A stretch of DNA of 33,072 nt, from NCBI GenBank assembly GCA_016845105.1, contig JAERTF010000150.1, positions 1 through 33,072 on the forward strand. The letters run 5' to 3'. This document shows positions 8,612 through 15,860 of this stretch, one piece after another. The DNA is from Bacteroidota bacterium (lineage in GTDB: Bacteria > Bacteroidota > Bacteroidia > Bacteroidales > F082). The notes under the pieces are model-generated. The model was not told the origin of the DNA. It did not search any database and saw only the letters and a list, made by a program, of their open reading frames with translations. The number at the start of each line of letters is the position of its first letter. The first letter of the stretch is position 1. Made by a program: the position numbers and the translations under genes.

Positions 8612-10396
8612 ATGGAAACAAAAGCTGCTATCCGCGGAGGAGAGTTCCTGCTTAAGGAAGTATCAGTTGATGAGGTATTTATACCAGAAGAATTTGATGA
8701 AGAACAACAAATGATCGCTGAATCATGTGTAGATTTTGTTGAAACTGAGGTAGCTCCTCATTTTAACGATTTAGATGAGCATGCCGAAGGGTTAATGGCT
8801 TCATTATTAAAGAAGGCCGGTGAATTAGGATTGCTAGGTATTAGTATACCTGAGGAGCTTGATGGTTTTGGTCAGTCTTTTTTAACATCTATGAAAGCTA
8901 ACGAATCAATTGGATCTGCATATTCTTTTTCAGTTGCATTTATGGCACATACAGGAATCGGTACTTTACCAATACTTTATTATGGTAACGATGAGCAACA
9001 TCAAAAATACATTCCAGATCTAGCTACAGGAGAAAAGCTAGCTGCTTATTGTTTAACTGAACCAAACGCTGGTTCTGATGCCAATGCAGGAAAAACAAAA
9101 GCTGTTTTAACAGAAGATGGTAAGCATTATATTATGAATGGTCAGAAAATGTGGATTACCAATGGTGGTTTCGCTGATACTCTTACCGTTTTTGCAAAGA
9201 TTGATAATGATCGTGTACTAAGTGCATTTATTGTGGAAGCTGATTGGGAAGGTATTACAATGAATCCCGAGGAGCATAAAATGGGAATCAAAGGATCATC
9301 AACTCGTCAGATTTTCTTCAACGATGTTAAAGTTCCCGTTGAAAATTTACTTGGAAGAAGAGGCGAAGGATTTAGAATAGCATTAAATATTCTACACATT
9401 GGTCGTATTAAGCTTGGAGCTACTGTAATTGGTGGTATGCGACGTGCAATTAACAATTCAGTAACCTATGCAAATGAGCGTAAACAGTTTAATATGTTCC
9501 TTTCTGAGTTTGGAGCGATTAAGCATAAAATGGCTGAGCAGATAATAAAAATGTTTTCTACTGAGTCAGCTGTTTATCGTGCAAGCAAAGATATGCAAGA
9601 CACCATAGAAGGTTTTAAAACCGAAGGAAAAACATACGGTCAGGCAAATATTGAGGGAGTTGCTGAATATGAACCTGAATGCGCAATGCTTAAAGTATTT
9701 GGATCAGAATCACTTGATTATATTGTAGATGAAATGGTGCAGATATATGGTGGTATGGGATTTTCAGCCGAAGCACCTGCTGATAGATCTTATCGTGATT
9801 CAAGGATTAATAGAATATTTGAGGGTACAAATGAAATAAATCGACTTATTGCTGTTGACGCCACAATGAAAAAAGGAATGAAGCATAAGATTGATCTTTT
9901 TGAAGCAGCAAATGAAATTCTTAATAATCTGGATAAGTTAGAGAGTGTTAATGTTACCGAAGGAGATTATTATGAATCGAAGCATGCCTATGTAAATAAT
10001 CTTAAGAAAGCGGTACTAATGCTATTACCAGTTATTCAGGATACATTTAAACGTCAGCTTGTACATGAAGAAGAGGTTATGATGAATATATCAGATATGA
10101 TGATGAATTTGTATCTACTTGAGTCAACATTATTGCGTGTTGAAAAAATGGACAAGCATAACATGAAATCAGATATATCTCTATATAAAGATATCCTTGA
10201 TGTATTTACACAGGATATGACAGCTGAAATATATAAGTCAGGATTTGATGCAATTGGTTCATTCGCAGAGGGCGAAAAGAAAGATTCACTAACTAACGCA
10301 TTGCATACACTTACAAAATCATATTCTGTAAATGTAAAAGAAGCAAGAAGAAGAATTTCAGCTAAACTTATTGATGATGGAGTTTACAAATTCTAA
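8612..10396 (+). CDS. Acyl-CoA dehydrogenase, long form
   Basis: FAD-dependent alpha,beta-dehydrogenation of acyl-CoA in fatty-acid oxidation, 594 aa from the ATG at 8612. The frame stays open 11 codons upstream to a TTG, but a -7 promoter box sits on that TTG. Seen: N-terminal helical domain; FAD/substrate signature AYCLTEPNAGSD at 145-156; WITNGG; and the catalytic glutamate E404 in IFEGTNEINRL (402-412), at the position used by short- and medium-chain enzymes. A C-terminal all-helical extension of about 170 residues follows, as in VLCAD-like enzymes. No membrane segment is seen. Neighbours do not form a beta-oxidation operon: no thiolase, hydratase or ETF gene is nearby. Chain-length preference cannot be read from the sequence. 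Confidence 0.9.
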   Translation: METKAAIRGGEFLLKEVSVDEVFIPEEFDEEQQMIAESCVDFVETEVAPHFNDLDEHAEGLMASLLKKAGELGLLGISIPEELDGFGQSFLTSMKANESIGSAYSFSVAFMAHTGIGTLPILYYGNDEQHQKYIPDLATGEKLAAYCLTEPNAGSDANAGKTKAVLTEDGKHYIMNGQKMWITNGGFADTLTVFAKIDNDRVLSAFIVEADWEGITMNPEEHKMGIKGSSTRQIFFNDVKVPVENLLGRRGEGFRIALNILHIGRIKLGATVIGGMRRAINNSVTYANERKQFNMFLSEFGAIKHKMAEQIIKMFSTESAVYRASKDMQDTIEGFKTEGKTYGQANIEGVAEYEPECAMLKVFGSESLDYIVDEMVQIYGGMGFSAEAPADRSYRDSRINRIFEGTNEINRLIAVDATMKKGMKHKIDLFEAANEILNNLDKLESVNVTEGDYYESKHAYVNNLKKAVLMLLPVIQDTFKRQLVHEEEVMMNISDMMMNLYLLESTLLRVEKMDKHNMKSDISLYKDILDVFTQDMTAEIYKSGFDAIGSFAEGEKKDSLTNALHTLTKSYSVNVKEARRRISAKLIDDGVYKF

Positions 10397-10417
10397 TAAT
10401 AAAAAAAATTAGATAAG

Positions 10418-10453
10418 TGCCTGATTTGAAAATTCAAGTCAGGCATTTTTTTT
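10418..10453. terminator. Bidirectional intrinsic terminator
   Basis: The stem TGCCTGATTTGAA (10418-10430) pairs with TTCAAGTCAGGCA (10433-10445), 13 bp with one G-T wobble, followed by eight T residues. An A-run (10401-10408) on the other side allows use from both directions. It separates the convergent acyl-CoA dehydrogenase and GT87-type genes and abuts the stop codon of the latter. Confidence 0.88.
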
Positions 10454-11654
10454 ATACAAGCTTTTTAGATCTAAGCTTAGCAAGCAATCCCAGTAGGATT
10501 ATTGTACCATACGAAACCAAGCTAATATCGTTAAATAACCCCGAGAGATAGCTTCCCCATATATCATAATAATTACCACCTAGAAATATGAAGCCAACGA
10601 TACAGAGTATTTTATCAAATATTGAGAACTTAGGGTAATTAACCAATAAAATGAATACAACCAAACCAACAAAACCAAATGCATTTTGACTTGTAAATGA
10701 GAGCAATGGTATTAAACTAATTAGGAGGGCCATTTCAGCAACGGTATTGTTTTCTATTCCTTTATCCTTTTTAATAAAAAATAGTATTGAAATACCCAGT
10801 AACATGAGTATAATTAACTGGTATATCTTTACGAATATTGGAGTAGTTGCAATATATGATAAAGGCGTACTTCGTGCAATTACCGAAAATATTGTATGAT
10901 TCGCCGGAAGTAGGAGGCTTTGTTTATTCCCAAGTTCCACAGCTAACTCATTAAGCCAAAGTATGTTTTGTAGTTTGAATTCATCCACTGAATAAAACAA
11001 TAGTGGGATAAAAAAGAAAAGGAGCAAAAACAATACTAGCCAAAGCAAATCTTTGAATCTTCTCTTAACTATGAAATATGGAATAAAAATTAAGCCAAAA
11101 GGTTTAATTAGTATACTAGCCGCTAAAATTGCACCTGAGTACTGTGGTTTATTGTTTAATATAGCTGCTGTAATGAGTAAGTACATTACTAGAAGTAGTT
11201 GATTAACCTGGCCTAAATGAAGTTCCCTTTGAAAGTGCACAACTAATATTAAAGACCCCAACAATATGGTGCTATTAATTTTACTTTTTGATAAATATTC
11301 TGATTGTGTTGCAAGCTTAACGGATAGATAAAAACCTGTTATTATAATCCCCGTATAAAAAAACCAATAAATATACTTTGCAATAAAAAGTGGAAATATT
11401 GTAAACGGAATAAATATTACTGCTGAAAATGGAGAATACTTGAAGACATAATGCCCATCCTCAACAATGCCGAATAGGTTTTCACCAGATATGATTCTAG
11501 AAGCAGATTTGTAATATACTGTAAAATCCGACTGCCAGAAACGACCATTATAAACTTCAAGTATCAAAAATAGTATTGAGAATATAAGAATTAGCCCAGC
11601 AGCGAAATAACTATTGTTATTATAAATTTGTGATATTTTGCTATTTTTCCCCAT
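10452..11654 (-). CDS. GT87-type (DUF2029) integral membrane glycosyltransferase
   Basis: Polytopic protein of 400 aa from the ATG at 11654, with about ten hydrophobic segments spread over its length. The first extracytoplasmic loop has the GT-C/GT87 pattern: an acidic residue followed by an aromatic pair, SDFTVYYKSA (42-51, D43 the likely catalytic Asp), then SGENLF and a FKYSPFSA segment. Family members transfer sugars from polyprenyl-phosphate donors on the outer face of the membrane (PimE type). The frame is open further upstream to 11735, but that part would overlap the preceding gene by 95 nt; the ATG at 11654 gives a 14-nt overlap and a normal GT87 N-terminus, so I prefer it. Probably co-translated with the lipoprotein upstream. 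Acceptor unknown. Confidence 0.75.
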   Translation of the reverse strand: MGKNSKISQIYNNNSYFAAGLILIFSILFLILEVYNGRFWQSDFTVYYKSASRIISGENLFGIVEDGHYVFKYSPFSAVIFIPFTIFPLFIAKYIYWFFYTGIIITGFYLSVKLATQSEYLSKSKINSTILLGSLILVVHFQRELHLGQVNQLLLVMYLLITAAILNNKPQYSGAILAASILIKPFGLIFIPYFIVKRRFKDLLWLVLFLLLFFFIPLLFYSVDEFKLQNILWLNELAVELGNKQSLLLPANHTIFSVIARSTPLSYIATTPIFVKIYQLIILMLLGISILFFIKKDKGIENNTVAEMALLISLIPLLSFTSQNAFGFVGLVVFILLVNYPKFSIFDKILCIVGFIFLGGNYYDIWGSYLSGLFNDISLVSYGTIILLGLLAKLRSKKLV

Positions 11655-12096
11655 ATACAAACTTAAAGAAATGGTAAGAATTAATCGTATTATCCCAAAC
11701 CAATAGTATATAATATTTATCCGTTTTATGGTCAACGTTACCCGGACAAATTCTAAAATTTTTGTTTGTCATCCAAGGAAATTGCTCGTTGTTTTCCAAG
11801 GTCATTTCCGAAGAAATAAGAACATACTGGACTCCAAGTTTTCTAATCTTATTATAAAACTCTTCTTCATCTTTAGTCCCATCTATATCACTAAAAGGCA
11901 AAAGATTATACCCTGATGTAGCATTATTAATAAACGAACTAGGTACAAGTATTATTCGGTTATCTACGGGTAATTGCTTGAGAATAAAATCCGGGTCTAC
12001 CTCTTTTGTACTTGTGCAATTAGTAATAATAATTAATGCTAATAATCCCAATCCGAAGGTTAGTTTACTCTTGATTATTAATGTATTAATTTGCAT
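11641..12096 (-). CDS. Small predicted lipoprotein upstream of the GT87-type gene
   Basis: No family recognised. 151 aa from the ATG at 12096. The frame is open to 12177, but a -7 promoter box lies inside that extension, and starting here gives a clean N-terminal export signal (hydrophobic core LGLLALIIITNC, Cys near residue 27) with the look of a lipobox, though Asn at -1 is unusual. The rest (about 125 aa) has a soluble alpha/beta look with the stretch LGVQYVLISSE, which resembles soluble tail domains of membrane glycosyltransferases. Its 3' end overlaps the glycosyltransferase start by 14 nt, which suggests translational coupling and a shared task at the membrane surface; the functional link is inference. 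Confidence 0.6.
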   Translation of the reverse strand: MQINTLIIKSKLTFGLGLLALIIITNCTSTKEVDPDFILKQLPVDNRIILVPSSFINNATSGYNLLPFSDIDGTKDEEEFYNKIRKLGVQYVLISSEMTLENNEQFPWMTNKNFRICPGNVDHKTDKYYILLVWDNTINSYHFFKFVYGEK

Positions 12097-12121
12097 ATGG
12101 CCCGAATGAAAAATCAAAGTG

Positions 12122-12129
12122 CAAATATA
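12122..12129 (-). promoter_or_regulatory. -7 promoter box of the lipoprotein/GT87 pair
   Basis: Minus-strand TATATTTG matches TAnnTTTG, 25 nt upstream of the ATG at 12096 and directly after the terminator hairpin of the preceding gene. Confidence 0.6.
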
Positions 12130-12142
12130 TCTAAAATAAAAA

Positions 12143-12173
12143 TTCTCCACTCTTATTTGTAAAGAATGGAGAA
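12143..12173 (-). terminator. Intrinsic terminator of the acyl-CoA dehydrogenase gene (380 aa)
   Basis: Arms TTCTCCACTCTT (12143-12154) and AAGAATGGAGAA (12162-12173) pair over 12 positions with one mismatch and a 7-nt loop. Read on the minus strand the hairpin is followed by TTTTTATTTTAG, a U-rich tail. It lies 38 bp beyond the stop codon. Confidence 0.65.
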
Positions 12174-12210
12174 TCAAATTACCTAAATTTACTTTAGTAC
12201 TAAAAGTATA

Positions 12211-13353
12211 TTATTTTAATATTCCTTTTCCAATAACAAGTCGTTGGATTTGGTTTGTGCCCTCATAAATTTGACAAAGTTTTGCGTCACGCATCATTTT
12301 TTCAACCAAATAGTCGTGGGAATATCCCTCCCCTGCCATTACTTGTACAGCATCGGTTGTTACTTTCATTCCAACGTCAGATGCATATAATTTACACATT
12401 GCTGATAGTAAATTGGCAGATTTCTGCTTTGTATCGTATGCCCAGGCAGCATTCCAAGTGATAAGGCGGGCAGCTTCCAGCTCAGTAGCCATATCTGCAA
12501 GCATAAAACTTACTCCCTGATTAACTGTAATTGGTTTTCCAAACTGAATTCTTTTTTTAGCCCAATTTTTCGCAACTTCATATGCTTCGCGTCCATTTCC
12601 CAATGCTAATGCAGCAACTCCAGTTCTGGTTCTTTCAAAGGTTTTCATTGCAAGTAAAAATCCATGTCCTTCCCCTCCTATCCTATTCTCTATTGGTATT
12701 TCAACATCATGAAACTTAAATTCGGTTTGTATTGATGCACGTTGTCCCATTTTGCTCATGTCTGCTACTATTTCAACTCCGGGACTATTAGTAGGTACAA
12801 CAAAGGCAGTAAGGCTTCGGGCACCTTTCTCAGGATTAGTTAGAGCAAATACTGTGATAAAAGTTGAAGGACTTCCATTCGTAATGAATCGTTTATGTCC
12901 GTTAAGAATATACTTATCACCATGTAGTATTGCCTGGGTTTTAATACCTGCAACATCCGATCCGGCATTGGGTTCAGTTAAAGCATAAGCGGCAACACTT
13001 TTTTCCTCATTAATTTGACCGAAGAATCTCTTTTTCTGCTCATCTGTAGCTCCAAGATAAAGAGGTGTTAAAGCTAGTGTATTAGCATCCATACAAATTC
13101 CTATGCCAACACATCCGGCTCCTAGTTCTTCAGATGCAATTGCACTTTCAAGTATGCTGTGACCATGACCTCCTAATTCTGGTGACATGGGGCCATTCAT
13201 AATACCTTCTTCGTAGGCCTTTTTAACAACCGGCCAAGGAAATTCAGCTAGCTCATCATACTTTCTTGCAACGGGTTTCATTTCTCTATTTGCAAAATCG
13301 CGAATTTTTTCTCTTAATTCAATCTGTCTCTTCTCTAAGGAAAAATCAATCAT
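12211..13353 (-). CDS. Acyl-CoA dehydrogenase, short-chain (butyryl-CoA) type
   Basis: Flavoenzyme of 380 aa, the usual length of tetrameric short/medium-chain acyl-CoA dehydrogenases. Seen: N-terminal helices; FAD signature AAYALTEPNAGSD (121-133); RFITNG (155-160); RKQFGKP-like segment KKRIQFGKP (266-274); and catalytic E364 in QIYEGTNQIQRL. The sequence reads QVMAGEGY where many relatives have QxxGGxGY. Cytoplasmic; it passes electrons to ETF, whose genes are not here. A monocistronic unit is likely: its own -7 box is at 13410-13417 and a terminator lies downstream. It could serve butyryl-, isovaleryl- or a related acyl-CoA; the substrate cannot be fixed from motifs alone. Confidence 0.93.
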   Translation of the reverse strand: MIDFSLEKRQIELREKIRDFANREMKPVARKYDELAEFPWPVVKKAYEEGIMNGPMSPELGGHGHSILESAIASEELGAGCVGIGICMDANTLALTPLYLGATDEQKKRFFGQINEEKSVAAYALTEPNAGSDVAGIKTQAILHGDKYILNGHKRFITNGSPSTFITVFALTNPEKGARSLTAFVVPTNSPGVEIVADMSKMGQRASIQTEFKFHDVEIPIENRIGGEGHGFLLAMKTFERTRTGVAALALGNGREAYEVAKNWAKKRIQFGKPITVNQGVSFMLADMATELEAARLITWNAAWAYDTKQKSANLLSAMCKLYASDVGMKVTTDAVQVMAGEGYSHDYLVEKMMRDAKLCQIYEGTNQIQRLVIGKGILK

Positions 13354-13409
13354 TTTTATATATTTATTTGATTATTAATATGCTACATAATATCTTTAGG
13401 GATATAAAA

Positions 13410-13417
13410 CAAAAATA
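13410..13417 (-). promoter_or_regulatory. -7 promoter box of the 380-aa acyl-CoA dehydrogenase
   Basis: Minus-strand TATTTTTG matches TAnnTTTG, 56 nt before the start codon, in the 105-bp divergent gap shared with xerD. No equally good box is seen for xerD. Confidence 0.5.
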
Positions 13418-13458
13418 CATTATCTAGTTGATTATTCCTATTTTAGACATACTTTTTA

Positions 13459-14385
13459 ATGAGTTTTAAACTATTAAAATTGAACAGATCAAACTATACC
13501 AAAGGTTTTAAATCATACTTGCAACTCGAGCGCAGCATGTCACCAAATACTGTTGTTGCCTACTTGTATGATGTGGGACTTTTTTTCAGTTTCCTCGAAA
13601 GTTTTAGTACACCTAAATCAATCAATGAGATTGATTTGGATGACTTAAAATCATTTATATTATATATAGATAAATTGGACCTTGGACCCCATACCCAATC
13701 CAGAGTTATTTCAAGTATTAAGGCCTTATTCAGGTATTTTATACTTGAGAGAATAGTTAAGTCTGATCCTACTGAGTTACTCGAATCACCTAAACTTGGA
13801 CGAAAACTTCCTGATGTATTAACAATAAATGAAGTAGAAAGTATTATTAATTCGGTAGACCTCAGTGTGGATGAAGGTGAAAGGAATAAAGCAATTCTAG
13901 AGACACTTTATGGATGTGGTTTAAGAGTAAGCGAACTTATTAGTTTAAAGATATCTGATTTGTATTTTGAAGAAGGAATTATTTTAGTTACCGGAAAAGG
14001 TAATAAGCAAAGGCTAGTTCCAATAGGCGATCAGGCTAAAAAGCAGATAACAATCTATCTTGAGTTTAATAGGCCATTGCTTACGATTTCAAAAAATGAT
14101 TCTGATATTATATTCTTAAATCGGAGGGGCAAAAGATTAACCCGACAAATGATATACTACATTGTTAAAAATCATATTGAAAAGGTTGGAATAAGGAAAA
14201 ATATTAGTCCCCACTCCTTCAGACATTCATATGCTACTCACCTTGTTCAAAATGGGGCAGATTTACGCGTAGTTCAGGAGCTATTGGGCCATGTTTCAAT
14301 AACGACTACTGAAATTTATACACATCTAAACAGAGAAGACTTGCGAAAAGCAATTCTTGATTATCATCCTCGAAATAAAAAGTAA
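13459..14385 (+). CDS. xerD: Tyrosine recombinase XerD-type
   Basis: Site-specific recombinase of 308 aa expected to resolve chromosome dimers at dif with a XerC-type partner and FtsK. The N-terminal SAM-like core-binding domain (about 13-100, MSPNTVVAYLYDV) is followed by the catalytic domain with the complete set R156 (GLRVSEL), K180 (TGKGNKQR), H252 and R255 (HSFRHSYATHL), H278 (LLGHVS) and nucleophile Y287 (EIYTHL). No flanking repeats, att-like sites or phage genes are present, so it reads as the housekeeping recombinase, not an element integrase. XerC versus XerD cannot be settled without the paralogue. It converges on the 159-aa gene with only 24 bp between stops. Confidence 0.9.
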   Translation: MSFKLLKLNRSNYTKGFKSYLQLERSMSPNTVVAYLYDVGLFFSFLESFSTPKSINEIDLDDLKSFILYIDKLDLGPHTQSRVISSIKALFRYFILERIVKSDPTELLESPKLGRKLPDVLTINEVESIINSVDLSVDEGERNKAILETLYGCGLRVSELISLKISDLYFEEGIILVTGKGNKQRLVPIGDQAKKQITIYLEFNRPLLTISKNDSDIIFLNRRGKRLTRQMIYYIVKNHIEKVGIRKNISPHSFRHSYATHLVQNGADLRVVQELLGHVSITTTEIYTHLNREDLRKAILDYHPRNKK

Positions 14386-14409
14386 ATAACCAAAGTTGAA
14401 TAATACGGA

Positions 14410-14889
14410 TTACAGATTATTAACCTTTTCAATATTTCCGTCATCATCAACGAAAACTCCAAAGTTCATATATACCAGAGCTCCATCTCTAAAAAAGAAA
14501 TCCATCATACTCTCTTCAAATGATACTCTTAAATCCTTATCATTTTTACCAACAGTTTCATCACTGCCCTCGTCGTGATCGGTATGCCCATTGGCTTCCA
14601 TCAAAGCAAGAATTTGTTCTTTGCTCTTGCCAATTATTTTCTCACCATACAACTCACTGTCAGGATGATCGGTCTCTACGCCTGCAAGAATTGGGTTTGA
14701 TAAGCCAACAAAGAACAGTGAAAACCCCTTATCCCAATAATGTAGAATCATCGTATTTAATTCTTCATCTTCATCAATGGTATCGATTTCTTCCGGCTCA
14801 CCATATTTCTCTACAAAAGTGTCCATTTCTATTCCGAACTCTACACCTCCGAATCCTGTATTTGGGATAATCTTATAATTTGATAACAT
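14410..14889 (-). CDS. Small acidic cytoplasmic protein of unknown function
   Basis: Not recognised. 159 aa, no signal peptide or membrane segment, markedly acidic (EPEEIDTIDEDEEL around 32-45; DHDEGSDE near 104-111). Two stretches share the outline G-x-x-x-(E/K)-x-(F/I)-x-x-x-x-(G/A): residues 14-31 (GVEFGIEMDTFVEKYGEP) and about 86-102 (IIGKSKEQILALMEANG). This is reminiscent of tandem small alpha/beta units of the BLIP/OmlA kind, offered only as a hint. The ATG at 14889 is 27 bp past the SDR stop, so it is probably the second gene of an SDR-led operon. Composition and codon use resemble the neighbours. Confidence 0.75.
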   Translation of the reverse strand: MLSNYKIIPNTGFGGVEFGIEMDTFVEKYGEPEEIDTIDEDEELNTMILHYWDKGFSLFFVGLSNPILAGVETDHPDSELYGEKIIGKSKEQILALMEANGHTDHDEGSDETVGKNDKDLRVSFEESMMDFFFRDGALVYMNFGVFVDDDGNIEKVNNL

Positions 14890-14916
14890 AATATAATTGT
14901 GATTTTGGTTTCATTA

Positions 14917-15723
14917 TTAATTAAATGGTGAATCTGGCTCTTTAGCCAAATTATTGTATACCATTTTGTTTAGTGTATTTGGGAATATCTTATTTAATAC
15001 CGAAACAAGCTTTCCCTGATTTGTAAGTACTATTTTATTTTTACGTTTTACTACCGCTTTGTAAATATGTATTGCTACATCTTCTGCAGTCATCATTTTA
15101 TTCTCATCACGAGGCGACTCACCTTGTTGTGTTCCTGTACCGCATAATGAATTATTTCTAATGTTTGAAGAAGTAAATCCAGGAAAAGCAACCAGCACAT
15201 GTAATCCTTTTTTCATATTCTCTATTCGAAGTGCTTCCAGGAATCCACTCATGGCAAATTTAGATGCTGAATATCCTGTTCTGGCGGGCAATCCTTTCAT
15301 TCCTGCAATAGAAGATACACCTACCACGGATCCATGTTCCTTCAATATGTATGGTAATGCATATTTGGTAGTATAAACAGTTCCCCAAAAGTTAACATTC
15401 ATAAGCCGGTTCAGTACTTCGATTTCTGTATTCTCAAAAAGTGCCCTCATGGAAATACCTGCATTATTAATTAGTATGTCTATCCTACCATAGTTTTCAA
15501 TTGCGGTTAGTACAAGGTTTCTACAGTCTGATTCTATACTAACATCTGTTTGTACAAATAATGTATCACCTCCTTTGGATTTGATATCTTCAGATATTTC
15601 TGACAATAGATTATAATTTCGGGCTCCCATTACAATTTTAGAGCCTTTACGGGCAAACTCATATGCCAAAGCCTTTCCAATTCCTGATGTAGCTCCCGTT
15701 ATAATTACGACCTTATTTCTCAC
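14917..15723 (-). CDS. Short-chain dehydrogenase/reductase (SDR family)
   Basis: NAD(P)-dependent oxidoreductase of 268 aa with a single Rossmann domain. Classical SDR landmarks: cofactor loop TGATSGIG (9-16), NNAG (86-89), catalytic Ser about 138 in VSSIAG, and Y151/K155 in YSASK. Arg-35 after the second strand (MGARN) favours NADP(H). The C-terminal part is basic (KAVVKRKNKIVL, then LNKIFPNTLNKM), as in the DltE/YqjQ-like subgroup that associates with membranes or lipid substrates; substrate unknown. Upstream, a near-match -7 box (TACTATTG on the minus strand, 15738-15745) is the best promoter candidate. First gene of a pair with the 159-aa protein. Confidence 0.88.
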   Translation of the reverse strand: MRNKVVIITGATSGIGKALAYEFARKGSKIVMGARNYNLLSEISEDIKSKGGDTLFVQTDVSIESDCRNLVLTAIENYGRIDILINNAGISMRALFENTEIEVLNRLMNVNFWGTVYTTKYALPYILKEHGSVVGVSSIAGMKGLPARTGYSASKFAMSGFLEALRIENMKKGLHVLVAFPGFTSSNIRNNSLCGTGTQQGESPRDENKMMTAEDVAIHIYKAVVKRKNKIVLTNQGKLVSVLNKIFPNTLNKMVYNNLAKEPDSPFN

Positions 15724-15860
15724 TAATATTTTTTTTACAATAGTAAGAATATTTATTATTAAACACTAAGTTTTTTAATAAATATTAAATCATTTATTAT
15801 CCAAAGCAAATAGTAAATTAATATGACCGAAGAAGGTAAATTAAACAGATTACTCATGAG

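Noticed and set aside
13459..14385. Tyrosine recombinase as the integrase of a mobile element
   Set aside because: It has XerD-like length and motifs, with no att repeats, tRNA target, excision factor or foreign-looking genes nearby.
14520..14870. 116-codon plus-strand frame opposite the 159-aa gene
   Set aside because: The minus-strand frame has a sensible acidic, folded-looking product and operon context; the plus-strand product is His/Leu/Cys-rich noise.
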